DNA of 64,000 nt from Merluccius polli (Eukaryota > Chordata > Actinopteri > Gadiformes > Merlucciidae), in the NCBI GenBank assembly GCA_030340625.1, contig JAOPHQ010004309.1, positions 56,001 through 120,000 of the forward strand, given 5' to 3'. The position numbers were made by a program, and so were the translations under genes. Positions 13,401 through 23,470 of this stretch are shown in pieces; position 1 is the first letter of the stretch, and each line of letters begins with the position of its first letter. The notes beneath the pieces were generated by a model that was given only the letters and a program-made list of their open reading frames with translations, was not told the DNA's origin and ran no database searches.

Positions 13401-15116
13401 GACCCAAAATAATCAATCAATACCAATAAGAAAACTTTTTTAAAAAGGCTGCTGGGGGCATTTAAAACCTCTTGCAGCGAATCACCCACATCACTTACCC
13501 TTGACTTTCCTTCTGCATCCTTAAAGAGCTCCACGTATGTAACCTCACCAACTACATGAGACATACAAAAGGAAAAATACCAAGAGAACAAAAGGGATTT
13601 AAGTCACCACATTCACGTCGCCGCTGGCCTTGGCACTACTGATGGAGAAGACCAATTCATGAGCAACATTCAGCCCAGACCAAGCCCCGACCAGACAACA
13701 CCATGCCTTCCTGGGCAGGACACTGAGACACTCACAGGTCAAGGCCAAAAGAGAAACCCAGCTACAGACAACCTGGGAAACTCAACATTGATCAGTTGGT
13801 CAACAAGATTCCAGTCAGAGCAGTTTTCAACATTCATCATAAAGGTGTCCGTTCACCTTTCATCCAGGCTCTCGAAGACCCCATAGTTCAGAGGACAATG
13901 CAGATCAATCATTAATTTATATGACACAACACAATTGTACAACAGTCAATACCACTACAGGTCTGAGGTTACATTTAGGAGCTGACAATACCATGAAATA
14001 AACAGATAATCTACCTTTTCTCACAGACATTTCAGTCCAAAACTAAATGGGTGTCCACCCCTAAACGTTAATTGAACCCAATAGACTAATGTCACACTAG
14101 ACTTCTTGTCCAAATCATCTTCCCAAGTACTTCCAAAAAGGTTAGGATCATCTGACTGTTAGCAGCTGATCAACCTGATAAGAACGAAAGAAGAGTAGTT
14201 GAGTAAAAACGAGAAAAAGGGACCGTCTTGAGCGCAGGCGTGATTACCTTTCTCACGCATCAGATCTTTAATTGCCTGCCACTTCATATCATACGGGATG
14301 TTGCTAATAAACACCCGGTTCCTCTGAGCAGCCTTCTTGTCTCCTACACCACCATTTTTGTACGGATGATGCCGATTTCCTCTTCTGTTGGCAATGGACT
14401 TGGGATCAGACTTGGGATCAGCCTTATCGCTGGCCTCCTGTGTTTCCTCTTCATCTCTGTGAAAGCACACAGAGCCGTTAGGTCAGGGACGCCACATTGC
14501 TATAATCGATAGCGCATCCAATCAATGATTCACTCGTAAGCAATGTGTACACGGACATAAAGGTACTAGGTTAGAGCACCTTTAAATGGCAACCGATAAC
14601 GACAGTTAGCTCAGGACGTCGGGGTTTACACGTTTTTGTTAAAATGTAGTCCTATTGTTTAAAAAAAAACATTTTAGACCCGGTGTTGTGTTAGCTTAAT
14701 GTGGCTAACGCTACAGTAACTATGCAGCTGAAACATGGCGGTGGCTGAAACACTGACCAGCTGGCTTATCAAAACAGAGTCATTTTATTTGGCCTATTTG
14801 CGAGTTAGCGCGGCAAATTGGGGCATTTCATTGACGCTTCCCGAATAAAACAATCAACTACCCCTGTATCAACTACCTGACCACCGCCGCTGAGGGTCAA
14901 AGCTGCGTTGCTAGCTGCGTTAGCTGTGATTGAGCTAGCTGAACCGTTCTCCATCTTTAGTCAACGTTTGCTAACCGGAGACGTAAAAAAAACAAATATT
15001 GTACTTAGTTACATTTTCACGCCGTTAGTGTTCTCCTCCATCAAATTGTCAAAGTCGGGCTCGGTGGGTTCCGTTTCTTCCTCCGTCAGGAACACGCAAT
15101 TAGTTAAATCCGCCAT
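6620..15116 (-). CDS. myef2: Myelin expression factor 2, hnRNP M-like RNA-binding protein
   Basis: Nuclear RRM protein related to hnRNP M; in mouse it represses myelin basic protein transcription. Seventeen coding exons in transcript order: 15116-15013, 14456-14248, 13551-13499, 12601-12594, 12472-12379, 12224-12033, 11934-11781, 11684-11635, 11305-11245, 9177-9076, 8909-8865, 8738-8649, 8487-8413, 8239-8183, 7483-7302, 7010-6959, 6783-6620. The total is 1692 nt, or 563 aa (human 600). The N-terminus is an acidic leader (MADLTNCVFL...). RRM1 covers about residues 82-156, RRM2 about 214-290, then a Gly/Met-rich linker, and RRM3 from about 484 to the end (MENGRSKGCGTVRF...VRIDRNV). Exon 1 joins exon 2 in phase 2 to give NGVK-I-DEEE, matching NGVKMENDE of human MYEF2. 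All introns are GT-AG. Confidence 0.95.
7302..9177 (-). other. myef2: myef2 Gly/Met-rich linker exons
   Basis: Six consecutive exons (9177-9076, 8909-8865, 8738-8649, 8487-8413, 8239-8183, 7483-7302) all start in phase 1. They encode glycine-methionine repeats, with seven glycines in a row in the third exon. All but the last are symmetric (phase 1-1), so any of those five can be skipped without a frameshift. The region is low-complexity and probably disordered, and is the likeliest place for splice variants. Confidence 0.85.
9178..11244. other. myef2 2.1-kb intron with degenerate hAT-like sequence
   Basis: The region around 9236-9330 starts GGGCTGCAACGAT and continues with ATCGATTAAT-like motifs, as in fish hAT-derived repeats. 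A G run fills 9549-9587. Further GGTTAATGACCGGTTAATG motifs lie near 10660-10690. No intact transposase frame is visible and boundaries are unclear. Confidence 0.4.
11245..12224 (-). other. myef2: myef2 exons encoding RRM2
   Basis: Exons 6-9 encode a Gly/Pro-rich spacer (GGMMPGGRGPEGGPGG) and RRM2. RNP2 is TTVFVANLDF and RNP1 is KSRGMGTVTF. The domain ends MLFDRQMHVKMDEKS. The split serine codon between exons 7 and 8 (T|CC) restores AISMFNGQ. Confidence 0.9.
12594..12601 (-). CDS. myef2: 8-nt microexon of myef2 (RRM1)
   Basis: RRM1 needs the residues GCG between the exon ending GKSR and the exon starting VVEF. The only fit is GGTTGTGG at 12601-12594, preceded by TTAG and followed by a strong GTAAGT donor. 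It supplies Gly-Cys and two bases of the next Gly codon. The downstream exon starts with the completing T at 12472. The result matches the RGCGVVEF of vertebrate MYEF2. Without the microexon the frame breaks. Confidence 0.88.
12602..14247. other. myef2 introns around exon 3, nothing else seen
   Basis: Unique-looking AT-rich intron sequence on either side of exon 13499-13551. I see no additional exon, repeat array or RNA gene. Confidence 0.5.
14457..15012. other. myef2 first intron (556 bp)
   Basis: The intron carries an ATG-led stretch on the minus strand near 14958-14880 with a plausible donor. Neither its phase nor its frame joins the flanking exons, so it is treated as non-coding. The sequence is GC-richer than its surroundings, consistent with proximity to the myef2 promoter. 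Confidence 0.6.
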
Positions 15117-15740
15117 GATTTGTTTAGCGTACACAACACAAGATGCTGTAGCTACGCAGTTTGAAATCTGCAGCGGCGAGCTTGTCCACCAACGCGAGAT
15201 TTGGGGTCCACCAACGCGAGACTTGGGATTTGTTGCCAGCTAATTTCGCGCTCGTTTCAGGGACATTGTGACATTTAGTTGGAGAGTTTCAGCAGGTCGA
15301 CGTCCTTACCTCAGATAGCACACATGCTCCCTGTAGCAAGGTTATTTGCAAATATCTAGTCATTAAAAATTCAATCAATCAGATGACTTTGATTGATCAT
15401 GTTATTAGATATGAAGGTAACACGGATTGATAACAATACACATATACATAGACACAACCCTAATACAACAACACACACATAGGCTTATATTTATAATATA
15501 ACCACATCCGTGTAATACAAAATATATACTTGCACCAATTAAGGCATCACTTGGTTGATTGGTATCTTTTATCTACTAAAATTGGGAAAATTATTTTGAA
15601 TTCCTTGCTTTGTTATATTTCGGTTTTCACAATTTGTGGGTGTGATAATACTCTCTTGTCACGAACCTCAATGATATGATGATTAAAAAACAATTAAAAT
15701 GCTAAAGAAATAATAATAATAATAATTTAAAAAAATTAAA

Positions 15741-15781
<41 letters not shown>

Positions 15782-16550
15782 AAATGGATGGCTCCAGGTG
15801 GGAGGGGTTAGTGCCTATATAACTTTCCTCAGCCTGTCTCCTGGCATTGCCATGCTGATCGGCTAGTGGTACTGAGGGGCTGTTAGCCAGCTGAACAACC
15901 TTAAGAGGTAATTGTTACTTTACCTTTGATAACATGGTCTTTTGTGTTTTTGATTAAGATTAAGATAATTTTTATTTAGGCTACTTATTTTCATAATAAT
16001 GTCATCTTTAATTATGTAGTCATTTGAATGTATTACACATTGGTTTGTTTCATTGATTTCCCTCTGTTTCAGAGCAAATCTATGGCCAAATCTATTCATC
16101 CTTTTAGTTTTGTTTGTGTAAATATATCTGCTTCCCTCCACCTTTTTAATCTGCTTGTTTGTGTCATCAGGTGTGACAGCAGGAAATTGAATTATGAATT
16201 GTAAATGTGAATCAGCTTTGTTTTTATTTTAAAAGGCGTGTCTTTCAAGTTTCAATTAAATCATGCACTCCTACAGTTAATCATATGCCTAATGTTCCTT
16301 TCTTTTATATGGCAAAAATGAATGGTAAAAAATTATTAAAATAATTGTCCTTTAAAAATATATTATATAATAGAAATAAAAATGATCCAGAGTGAAACTA
16401 TTATTATAACAAGGCCTATAAGTACAACTCCTTCATATGTTTTGTTGTATAATATATTTTACGACATTTATTTGCTCACATACTTGGAAATGTGTTGCAT
16501 CCTCTCCTTTCTGGTCCCGTCAAGACAAGGAAGCATCACATCACATGTTG
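15117..16550. other. myef2 upstream region
   Basis: The first 150 bases are relatively CpG-rich and presumably contain the myef2 5' UTR and promoter; no TATA box is evident. The remainder is AT-rich, with an A run plus (AT)n tract at 15739-15779. No gene is seen. Confidence 0.5.
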
Positions 16551-16559
16551 AGCTCTGGT

Positions 16560-16961
16560 CAGGGCCGGATCAGTAACCCCAGGGGCCCCTGGGCACCGTC
16601 AGTCCAGAGCCCCCCCCCCCCCCCCCCGGACCGGCGACGGGGGGGGGGGGGGGGGGGGGGGCTGGCGGAGCATTTCAGTTGCGCGATTATTGAGCGGGGG
16701 GGGGGGGGGGGGGGGCTGGCGGAGCATTTCAGTTGGGGGGGGGGGGGGCTGGCGGAGCATTTCAGTTGCGCGATTGTTGAGCGGGGGGGGGGGGCTGGCG
16801 GAGCATTTCAGTTGGGGGGGGGGGGGGCTAGCGGAGCATTTCAGTTGCGCGATTGTTGAGCGGGGGGGGAGGGGGGGGCTGGCGGAGCATTTCAGTTGCG
16901 CGATTGTTGAGCGGGGGGGGGGGGGCGGCTGGCGGAGCATTTCAGTTGCGCGATTGTTGAG

Positions 16962-17009
<48 letters not shown>

Positions 17010-17176
17010 CTGGCGGAGCATTTCAGTTGGGGGGGGGGGGGCTGGCGGAGCATTTCAGTTGCGCGATTGTTGAGCGGGGGGGAATAGAAAATATACACCC
17101 AATCGCAAAGGGCCCCTCTCGGCTCAAGGGCCCCTGGGCAACTGCCCAGGTTGCCCATATGGTAGATCCGGCCATG
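16560..17176. mobile_element. hAT-like non-autonomous element with internal G-run minisatellite
   Basis: The ends are imperfect inverted repeats: CAGGGCCGGATC at 16560 and GATCCGGCCATG near 17165. Each is followed inwards by GGGGCCCCTGGGCA-type sequence. The interior is a minisatellite with nine copies of a GCTGGCGGAGCATTTCAGTT unit, most followed by GCGCGATTGTTGAGC and separated by G runs. Class assignment rests on the CAGGGCCGG-type terminus and is tentative. Confidence 0.6.
16609..17083. repeat. Minisatellite of 20-35-bp units separated by poly-G runs
   Basis: Unit starts are seen at about 16661, 16715, 16749, 16789, 16827, 16879, 16927, 17010 and 17041. The spacer G runs vary in length. 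The longest is 47 consecutive G (16963-17009). A C run opens the array at 16611. Length variation and assembly error are both likely. Confidence 0.9.
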
Positions 17177-17191
17177 GCTCTGGTTGAAGTG

Positions 17192-17900
17192 CACTGTAAA
17201 AAAAATCCCGTTGTTTTTACAAAAAAAACTTGGCAGCTGTGGTTGCCAGAATAATTTTGTAGAAAATACAGTGAAAATGTTAACAGCTTTACAGAACAAG
17301 CTGTACATTTTACAGTTTAAAACTGTAGTAATTTACATTTCTTTACCCGTAAATATAACAGCTGTTTTCTGCTGAATTAACATGCCGAAGATGCTGTTAA
17401 AACAAATTATTTATGTGATATTTACATGCAATTGTTGCATATATAACAGCTCTTTTCTGCTGAATTAACATGCTGAAGCTGCTGTTGAAACAAATTATTT
17501 CTGTGATATTTACATGCAATTGTTGCATATATAACAGCTCTTTTCCGCTGAATTAACATGCCGAAGCTGCTGTTAAAACAAATTATTTCTGTGATATTTA
17601 CATGCAATTGTTGCATATTGTACGTTTATGCCCATTCAATTTGACAAAAAATATTAACCTAATAACGTTTTTTGACTGTAAAAGTCTCATTATAAAGCAG
17701 TTGTTTTAACCACATTTCATTGACATTTTTACTGAAAAGTTTTTTTAAATATAGTGTCTTATGTAGTATTAATGACAACGTTTTACAGTATCAATTAACA
17801 CCTAAATACTGCAAATGTATTTATTACAAAGGGCGTAAAAACTCATTTTGACTCCAACCGAGTATTAATGTCACAGTAAAACTGCCTAAAAAAATGTTTC
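17192..17900. mobile_element. Left end of a CACTGTAAAA-type repeat element
   Basis: CACTGTAAAAAAAATCCCG at 17192 opens a region rich in ACAGTTTAAAACTGTAGTAA-like motifs. The same terminus appears inverted at 23860 with similar subterminal composition. Similar ends are common in fish repeats; the superfamily is not assigned. Confidence 0.45.
17355..17618. repeat. Three tandem copies of an 88-bp unit
   Basis: The motif ATAACAGCT recurs at 17355, 17443 and 17531, exactly 88 bases apart, and the full units are nearly identical. Each contains TGCTGAATTAACATGC and TTACATGCAATTGTTGCAT. Confidence 0.9.
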
Positions 17901-18082
17901 ACCACTTGCTAGGATTAGATCTCAGCAGAATACTAACTTGTCTATACATTACAGGCGGATTGAATAATATTTCAGACAATTGTCTTTTAAACTGCAGTGC
18001 AATCTTTTGTAAATGTTTGCCCTTTACAAAGAATGTGGAAAAGTGTTAACAGATTAGGCATTCAAAATGTCTGTTAGTGCAC

Positions 18083-18499
18083 TTAAAGAGGAAATAAATC
18101 AAATAACTTGCCTTTCCAGGAATTTATTAATCCCACAGAAGTATACATTTTACATTTCAAAACATACTCATAATGTGCTTCACAAGCAAAATAAATGTCA
18201 TTTGAACAATTAGTTGCCATCTTCTTGGTACTGAAAGAGGAAAGATAAAGACAGACTTTCCAACAAGTAGAATTCTTAACACCCTTCAAAGATGGACTCA
18301 GCAATTCTGGAGAATACTGTTTGTCGAAATCATTGAATATATCCTCACGATCTGCTATCTGTCTGTGTGTGCACCGAAAAATAAATCTGGTGTTAATACA
18401 AAGCCCAGGCTCTGTAAACTTGTAACTTATAGTTAAAAACATATAACTATGTAGATAAAGGGTATGTAAACAAAGGGGGCCCACTGTAGCTAGCAACAT
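18083..18499 (-). other. Open frame of 138 codons, uncharacterised
   Basis: The longest minus-strand frame here that is not simple repeat. It contains CINTRFIFRCTHRQIADRED and FDKQYSPELLSPSLKG. I do not recognise a family. It lies inside the repeat cluster, so it could be an exon fragment of a transposon-associated gene or chance. Confidence 0.2.
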
Positions 18500-18828
18500 G
18501 CTATTGGCTTGTGGTCATCAAGAAATACATTAGCCAGTTTTCAAGTAACACTATGTATATATACAGATAAGATGAACTTTGAGTGTACAGTGCTAATTTA
18601 GAGGAAAAACTAAGGTCACATTCACCTTTTCAAATGGTATTTTTACTATTTGTGCATTTTTAGAATAGCTTCTTAATTTTCGAATTAGAGATAATATACA
18701 AAATGGCCACTTTCTTAAAACAAGCTATTGTGGTACACATCCAAATGAGGAAACACAAAACAAACAAAACTTCACAATTGCATACAAATTCTGTAACAAT
18801 TTTTCTGAAACTTTTACTCACTGTTTAA

Positions 18829-19655
18829 AAGGGTAATTCCGGTGTAAAATGGATTTTGGATGTTTTGTTATGATAACGAGTTGAAACGTTCGTTTTGGAG
18901 CACAAAAAACGCATATAGACACATTCTTTAGTTGGCTGTTTTTAGCTTATTCTATCAAAACGCTATAAACTTGGAACAATGGGGGCACTGGTTATGGTAA
19001 AAACTAAATCGCTATTTTAAACCACTTAAAAGGCTAAAAGTAACCTGACACTTCTTTGGTAGTATAATAAGGGTCTTAAGATATAAAACGAGGCATTGAG
19101 AACTTTGTAAGTGTACAGATTGTCTATTAAAAAGGACATTTTATACACACAATACCAATCAGTACAATGTACAATCAGTACATCACTCGTCGATGCCAGT
19201 TTGTTTTTAAGACTCGATAAGTAGATTGACGAACACAGAGCTTGCGTGTTGCTGATGTCATAATCTCTGTGCTCGTCAATCTACCTATCAAGTCTTAAAA
19301 ACAAAATGGCGTCGACGGGTGATCTACTGATGGTATTGTGTTTATAAAATGTCCTTTATAATAAACTATCTGTACACTTACAAAGTTCTCAATGCCTCGT
19401 TTTTATGTTAAGACCCTTATTATACTACCAAAGAAGTGTCGGGCTACTTTTAGCCTTTTAAGTGGTTTAAAGCGATTTAGTTTTTACCATAACCAGTAAC
19501 CCCATCGTTCCAAATTTATAGCGTTTTGATAGAATCGGCTAAAAACAGCCAACTGAAGAATGCGTCTATATGCGGTTTTTGTGCTCCAAGATGAACGTTT
19601 CAACTCGTTATCATACAAAACATATCCCAAATCCTTTTTACACCGGAATTACCCT
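18829..19655. mobile_element. Long-arm palindromic MITE with TTAA flanks
   Basis: The left end AAGGGTAATTCCGGTGTAAA and the right end TTTACACCGGAATTACCCT are inverted repeats. The complementarity continues inward for roughly 390 bases per arm, to GATTGACGAACACAGAG / CTCTGTGCTCGTCAATC around a short loop near 19245-19265. TTAA sits on both sides (18825-18828, 19656-19659), the target site used by piggyBac-type elements. No coding capacity. Confidence 0.8.
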
Positions 19656-19720
19656 TTAAGCCTGAAATACAAAGAACATAATGGGCTGATATAAACCTTC
19701 AAGCTGTGAGTGGTCCATGT

Positions 19721-21400
19721 TCAGACATCGCACCATTCATGATCCGAAAGATCCTGGATCAAGGTGAGGACCCTTGGGTTGACGGTAAGACGGGATGTGT
19801 TGGTCTTCTCCACTTTAGTGCCCTTCTCTGGGTTGATGGAGAAAAAACACCTTGGAGAGAGAAAAAGAACAACAGAAGACTGTATAAATAAAAATGTTTT
19901 ATCTACTGTAAAACACTCATCATTTATTTTCAAGCTATCATGTTCAAACGGCACCTATAAAATTAAAATGTCTCCTATCCGGAAAAAGCAGCTACTTTAG
20001 ATTAGTTTCAGATCAATAGCGACAATGTTGGTAAAAGCCAAGCACAAAAGACACACCTTTGCAGAAACTCCAGCGTTGATGCCAGCTCTGACGGGTAATG
20101 AATGTTGAAACAATAGAAGCTCCCAAACATCAAGCACAGGGCAGAAATGAATGAGGGGATGTGGTCGTTGACGATATTTCGATCAACGCTCAGCATGGTG
20201 CGCCTTGAAGAAAAGCAGGATAGGTGGGATATAAGTTCGTTCACTGTGTGAAATTGGCACTCACACAGAGAAATTGCACATTTTACATTTGCCACAGCAG
20301 CCGTAGCAGTTACCGAGGATACAGGCACATTGTGAGCCCGATAGAAGTGAGCTTTAAAAGCTGCAAAGGTTGAAAATGTCCGCTTGCAGTCAGCGCCAAC
20401 ACATTTGAAAAAACGCGGTTAATTTCTGTGAACTCTACAATGCAACACCCCTCAATGTCTGCAGTGTTCGACTACAAAACGGGCAGACAATCATTTTTAG
20501 CTTATTAACATTACCGCCTGTTTTGCTTGGCTCGAAAAAAAAAACACCTCTACTGAACATAAAAAACAAGTGAGCTAAATGAGTTTAGCAGTAGTTATTA
20601 CTTAGAGTAGTCCACTAGTCCACGGTGTGGACTAGTGGACTACTCTAAGTAATAACTAAGTAATAACTCTGACGGACGGAGGGTTAACCCTCTGTCCGTC
20701 GGAGTTATTACTTTTGTATATCCTTGACAAAATACAGAAACTAGTATCTTTCTGTTAACCAACTCTCATGTTTTCAAGTTTTAAGAAAATGAATTGTTAC
20801 CACTTACCAGCGATTCAGAGGGTAGTTCTCCAAGTAGCCGCCCGTGTCATGGACCTGAGACGTGTTCACCAGACTTCGGTCACTGGGCAGACTGCTCTCT
20901 TGCTTATGTTGTTCTCAGTGGTCCCTGATGACACAGAGAGAACAGATCTGAATCCTTCACAAAACCACGTATTTTAGCAATAGCATCATCTGGAAGGCGC
21001 ATGTCATTTTTCAAAAGTGAATGAAGTTTACTTAATGTGTACTCCTGTCCTAATGTATGCACATTTTGCATTTCTTCAACCGCCACTGATGCCACATGTC
21101 GCCCCTCCATTAAATGCTCTTTTAGGTGTCAGTTACCGAGGATACAGGCACATTGTGAGCCTGATAGAAGTGAGCTTTAAAAGCTGCGTAGATCGAAAAT
21201 GTCCGTTTGCAGTCAGCGCCAACACATTTGAAAAAACGCGGTTAATTTCTGTGAACTCTACAATGCAACACAAACCCCCTCAATGTCTGCAGTGTTTGAC
21301 TACAAAACGGGCAGACAATCATTTTTAGCTATTAACATTACCGCCTGTTTTGCTTGGCTCGGATGATTGTGAAAAAAAACACCTCTACTGAACATAAAAA
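19721..21400 (-). pseudogene. Duplicated, rearranged fragments of a multicopy C2H2 zinc-finger gene family
   Basis: On the minus strand, 21390-21140 encodes two fingers, CPFCSQTLQTLRGFVLHC and FKCVGADCKRTFSIYAAF, separated by a frame break. The segment 21110-20904 encodes a helical stretch (SKLHSLLKNDMRLPDDAIAK). A second copy at 20490-20225 repeats the fingers and adds KCAISLCECQF. It then runs into an exon ending at 20057 (MLSVDRNIVNDHIPSFISAL...ASTLEFLQR) with a GTGTGT donor. This joins in phase to exon 19850-19721 (INPEKGTKVEK...LIQDLSDHEWCDV, stop). Similar proteins recur in fish genomes as uncharacterised families. The frame break and duplication make these copies non-functional as a whole. 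Confidence 0.6.
20594..20711. repeat. Two adjacent palindromes in copy 1
   Basis: 20594-20656 is a perfect inverted repeat: 30-base arms around a 3-base GGT loop, with core TAGTCCACTAGTCCAC. 20660-20711 is a 52-base palindrome centred on GGGTTAACCC with two mismatched positions. They touch almost end to end. Confidence 0.92.
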
Positions 21401-21478
21401 ACAAGTGAGCTAAATGAGTTTAGCAACAGATAGCATGAACACACCGTGGACTAGTGGACTACTCTAAGTAATAACTAA

Positions 21479-21530
21479 GTAATAACTCCGACGGACGGAG
21501 GGTTAACCCTCCGTCCGTCGGAGTTATTAC
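21479..21530. repeat. Perfect 52-bp palindrome in copy 2
   Basis: Both arms read GTAATAACTCCGACGGACGG towards a central GGGTTAACCC with no mismatch. It corresponds to the second, imperfect palindrome of copy 1. Confidence 0.92.
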
Positions 21531-21730
21531 TTTTGTATATCTTTGACAAAATACAGAAACTAGTATCTTTCTGTTAACCAACTCTCATGTTTTCAAGTTT
21601 TAAGAAAATGAATTGTTACCACTTACCAGCGATTCAGAGGGTAGTTCTCCAAGTAGCCGCCCGTGTCATGGACACGTGTTCACCAGACTTCGGTCACTGG
21701 GCAGACTGCAGTGCTCGCTTGGTGCGCGGG

Positions 21731-23470
21731 GATCGAGACGTGAACTTGTCAAAACAGCTGCTCGCGCGATAATTTGTAATCCAATGAAAGAGCAGAACAC
21801 CAGTCTAGTGCGCTGTGATTTGTTGAGGGAGATTTCAAAAAGTTTAAATTCAAACACAGCCGTTTTTTTGTGCGGGAACGTTATATGGTTATATTTTAAT
21901 AATATTTTTCTTTTGGCTACTTTTCCTTATTGATTCTTTTATCTATAGCCTATTTTACAAAGGGTCATACATATGTTCCAACAGCTCTATGTTCCCACTC
22001 CTACAGCCCTATATTCCCACATTTCTACGTTTAATCTAACTTTATAATAGAGAATAATATGAAGGCTCTGTTTGTAGTGCGTTTACATGCAGAGTCATTG
22101 TCGGATAAAGAATCGAAATAGACCTCAACCAGACTTTTAAAATGCATGTAAACCCCTTTACCCGATCTACTTCGGACCTAAATCGGTACAACGAGGCAGG
22201 GTTATTTGAAACAATTAATTAAATAAGTGTGAGAGGTCATTCATTAACATTTACATTTAGGGCATTTAGCAGACACTTTTATCCAAAGCGACTTACATTG
22301 GTTAATATAACTCCTCCTGAGTGTGCTTCCTATGTCTAGTGTACACCCCTACTGTCCACAAGCTGGGGGCTCCAGCCATAGAGGAAAGGCTCACACAGCA
22401 TCATCAAATGCTCCATTGAAACGCATTGGCAACAAGTCGTTGCTATTAATCTAAATTAGTTGACAAGTGATAGAAATGTGTCCATTAGACCTTCAACCAG
22501 GGTGCATCTTGGGATTACTCTGTGAAAATTGTGGGTCTCTGGGAAAAAGCCGGCCCTAACCCTAACCCGAAACCTCAGACCCCCCCCCTCCCTGCTCTCG
22601 GGGTCCGACCGGGCCAAGTTTCGGTGTGGGGGTCCCAGTTATGCCCTAGAATAAGGTATTCAAATTTCAGGGCGGTAGGACCTTCCTATCTCAAAAACTG
22701 TCTTTCCACCACATTCTGAACCACTAGGTCTTGCAGGCAACACTTCTGAGAGGCTTTGTCCAAATAACAGTCCATTTGGGAAAAGGGCTAGAAAACCCCG
22801 AGAAATGTGCGTATACATTTTGGCATCTCTAGCTATCTCGAAAAGGTGGGATAAGGGGCGTAACCTCCAACAGTAGAGTAAATGTACATAAGACATAGGT
22901 TAGTTTCTAGTTCCCATTTTTTGTGGGATGGAGGTATACATTTGTGGCTTAAGGTGTGTAGACACAGCTGACCTGTGGACACGTTTTTGAAGTCTTTCTC
23001 TCATAACTTTTTGTCATTATTAAAGTGAGGCCTGATTCTCATACTGAATGTTGGATGGCTAGGGTGTAGTTCTGGGAAGAACTTCAGGCCAAAATCTTGC
23101 AAGCGAGCCGCTGGGTGAGGTGCATCGAGATGGAGTTGCTGAGTCATTTCTGGAGCCCTCAGGTTGATAATGATGTGTCCTTTGAGACCCCCTTTGATAT
23201 AAAAGAGACCCCAGGTTTATAGCTTAGTTGTCCTCGACTCAGTCACCTATTGCATCACTTCCTTTAGGGTTCAACCTCCTAATTGATCATTGTATATTTG
23301 AATGCCCTCTGCAATGCACTAGGCCTATACCCGTTTCATTTTGATGTGTTTTATTTTTTTTAATTTAAAACAATTCAGTAGGCTACCCACACCCAGTGGC
23401 TCTTCCTCAGGATACGAAGCAAGTCACATGTCTGGGAATATGCATCGCAAGAGCCATACCAAATATCATC
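21731..23470. other. Intergenic DNA with a SINE/LINE-type tail
   Basis: The only recognisable piece is near 22250-22300: GGCATTTAGCAGACACTTTT followed by ATCCAAAGCGACTTAC, the reverse of the common fish tail sequence. A possible short repeat near 22080-22165 begins GTGCGTTTACATGCA and ends TGCATGTAAACCCC. No gene is seen. Confidence 0.5.

Larger units (their letters stand above)
12379..14456 (-). other. myef2: myef2 exons encoding RRM1
   Basis: Exons 2-5 encode a basic linker (RRGNRHHPYKNGG) followed by RRM1. The RNP2-like core is RVFISNIPYD, and the RNP1-like core KSRGCGVVEF is assembled across three exons. The domain ends at LSGRPLNIKE. A BLAST-level match to hnRNP M/MYEF2 is expected. Confidence 0.9.
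20308..21710. repeat. Direct duplication of a ~590-bp segment, offset 823 bp
   Basis: Copy 1 runs about 20309-20895 and copy 2 about 21132-21710; both open GTTACCGAGGATACAGG. They share the zinc-finger segment, the palindromes and a TTCAAGTTTTAAGAAAATG stretch. Differences are scattered substitutions plus a missing palindrome half in copy 2. Confidence 0.88.

Noticed and set aside
14880..14958. ATG-led minus-strand stretch (MENGSASSITANAAS...) with a CAG|GTAGTT donor in myef2 intron 1
   Set aside because: No reading of it joins the next exon in frame, while exon 1 joins exon 2 directly in phase 2 and reproduces the family sequence.
16437..17308. Proline- and glycine-rich open frames of 125-140 codons on both strands
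   Set aside because: They are products of poly-G/poly-C runs in the minisatellite; the frame depends on homopolymer length.
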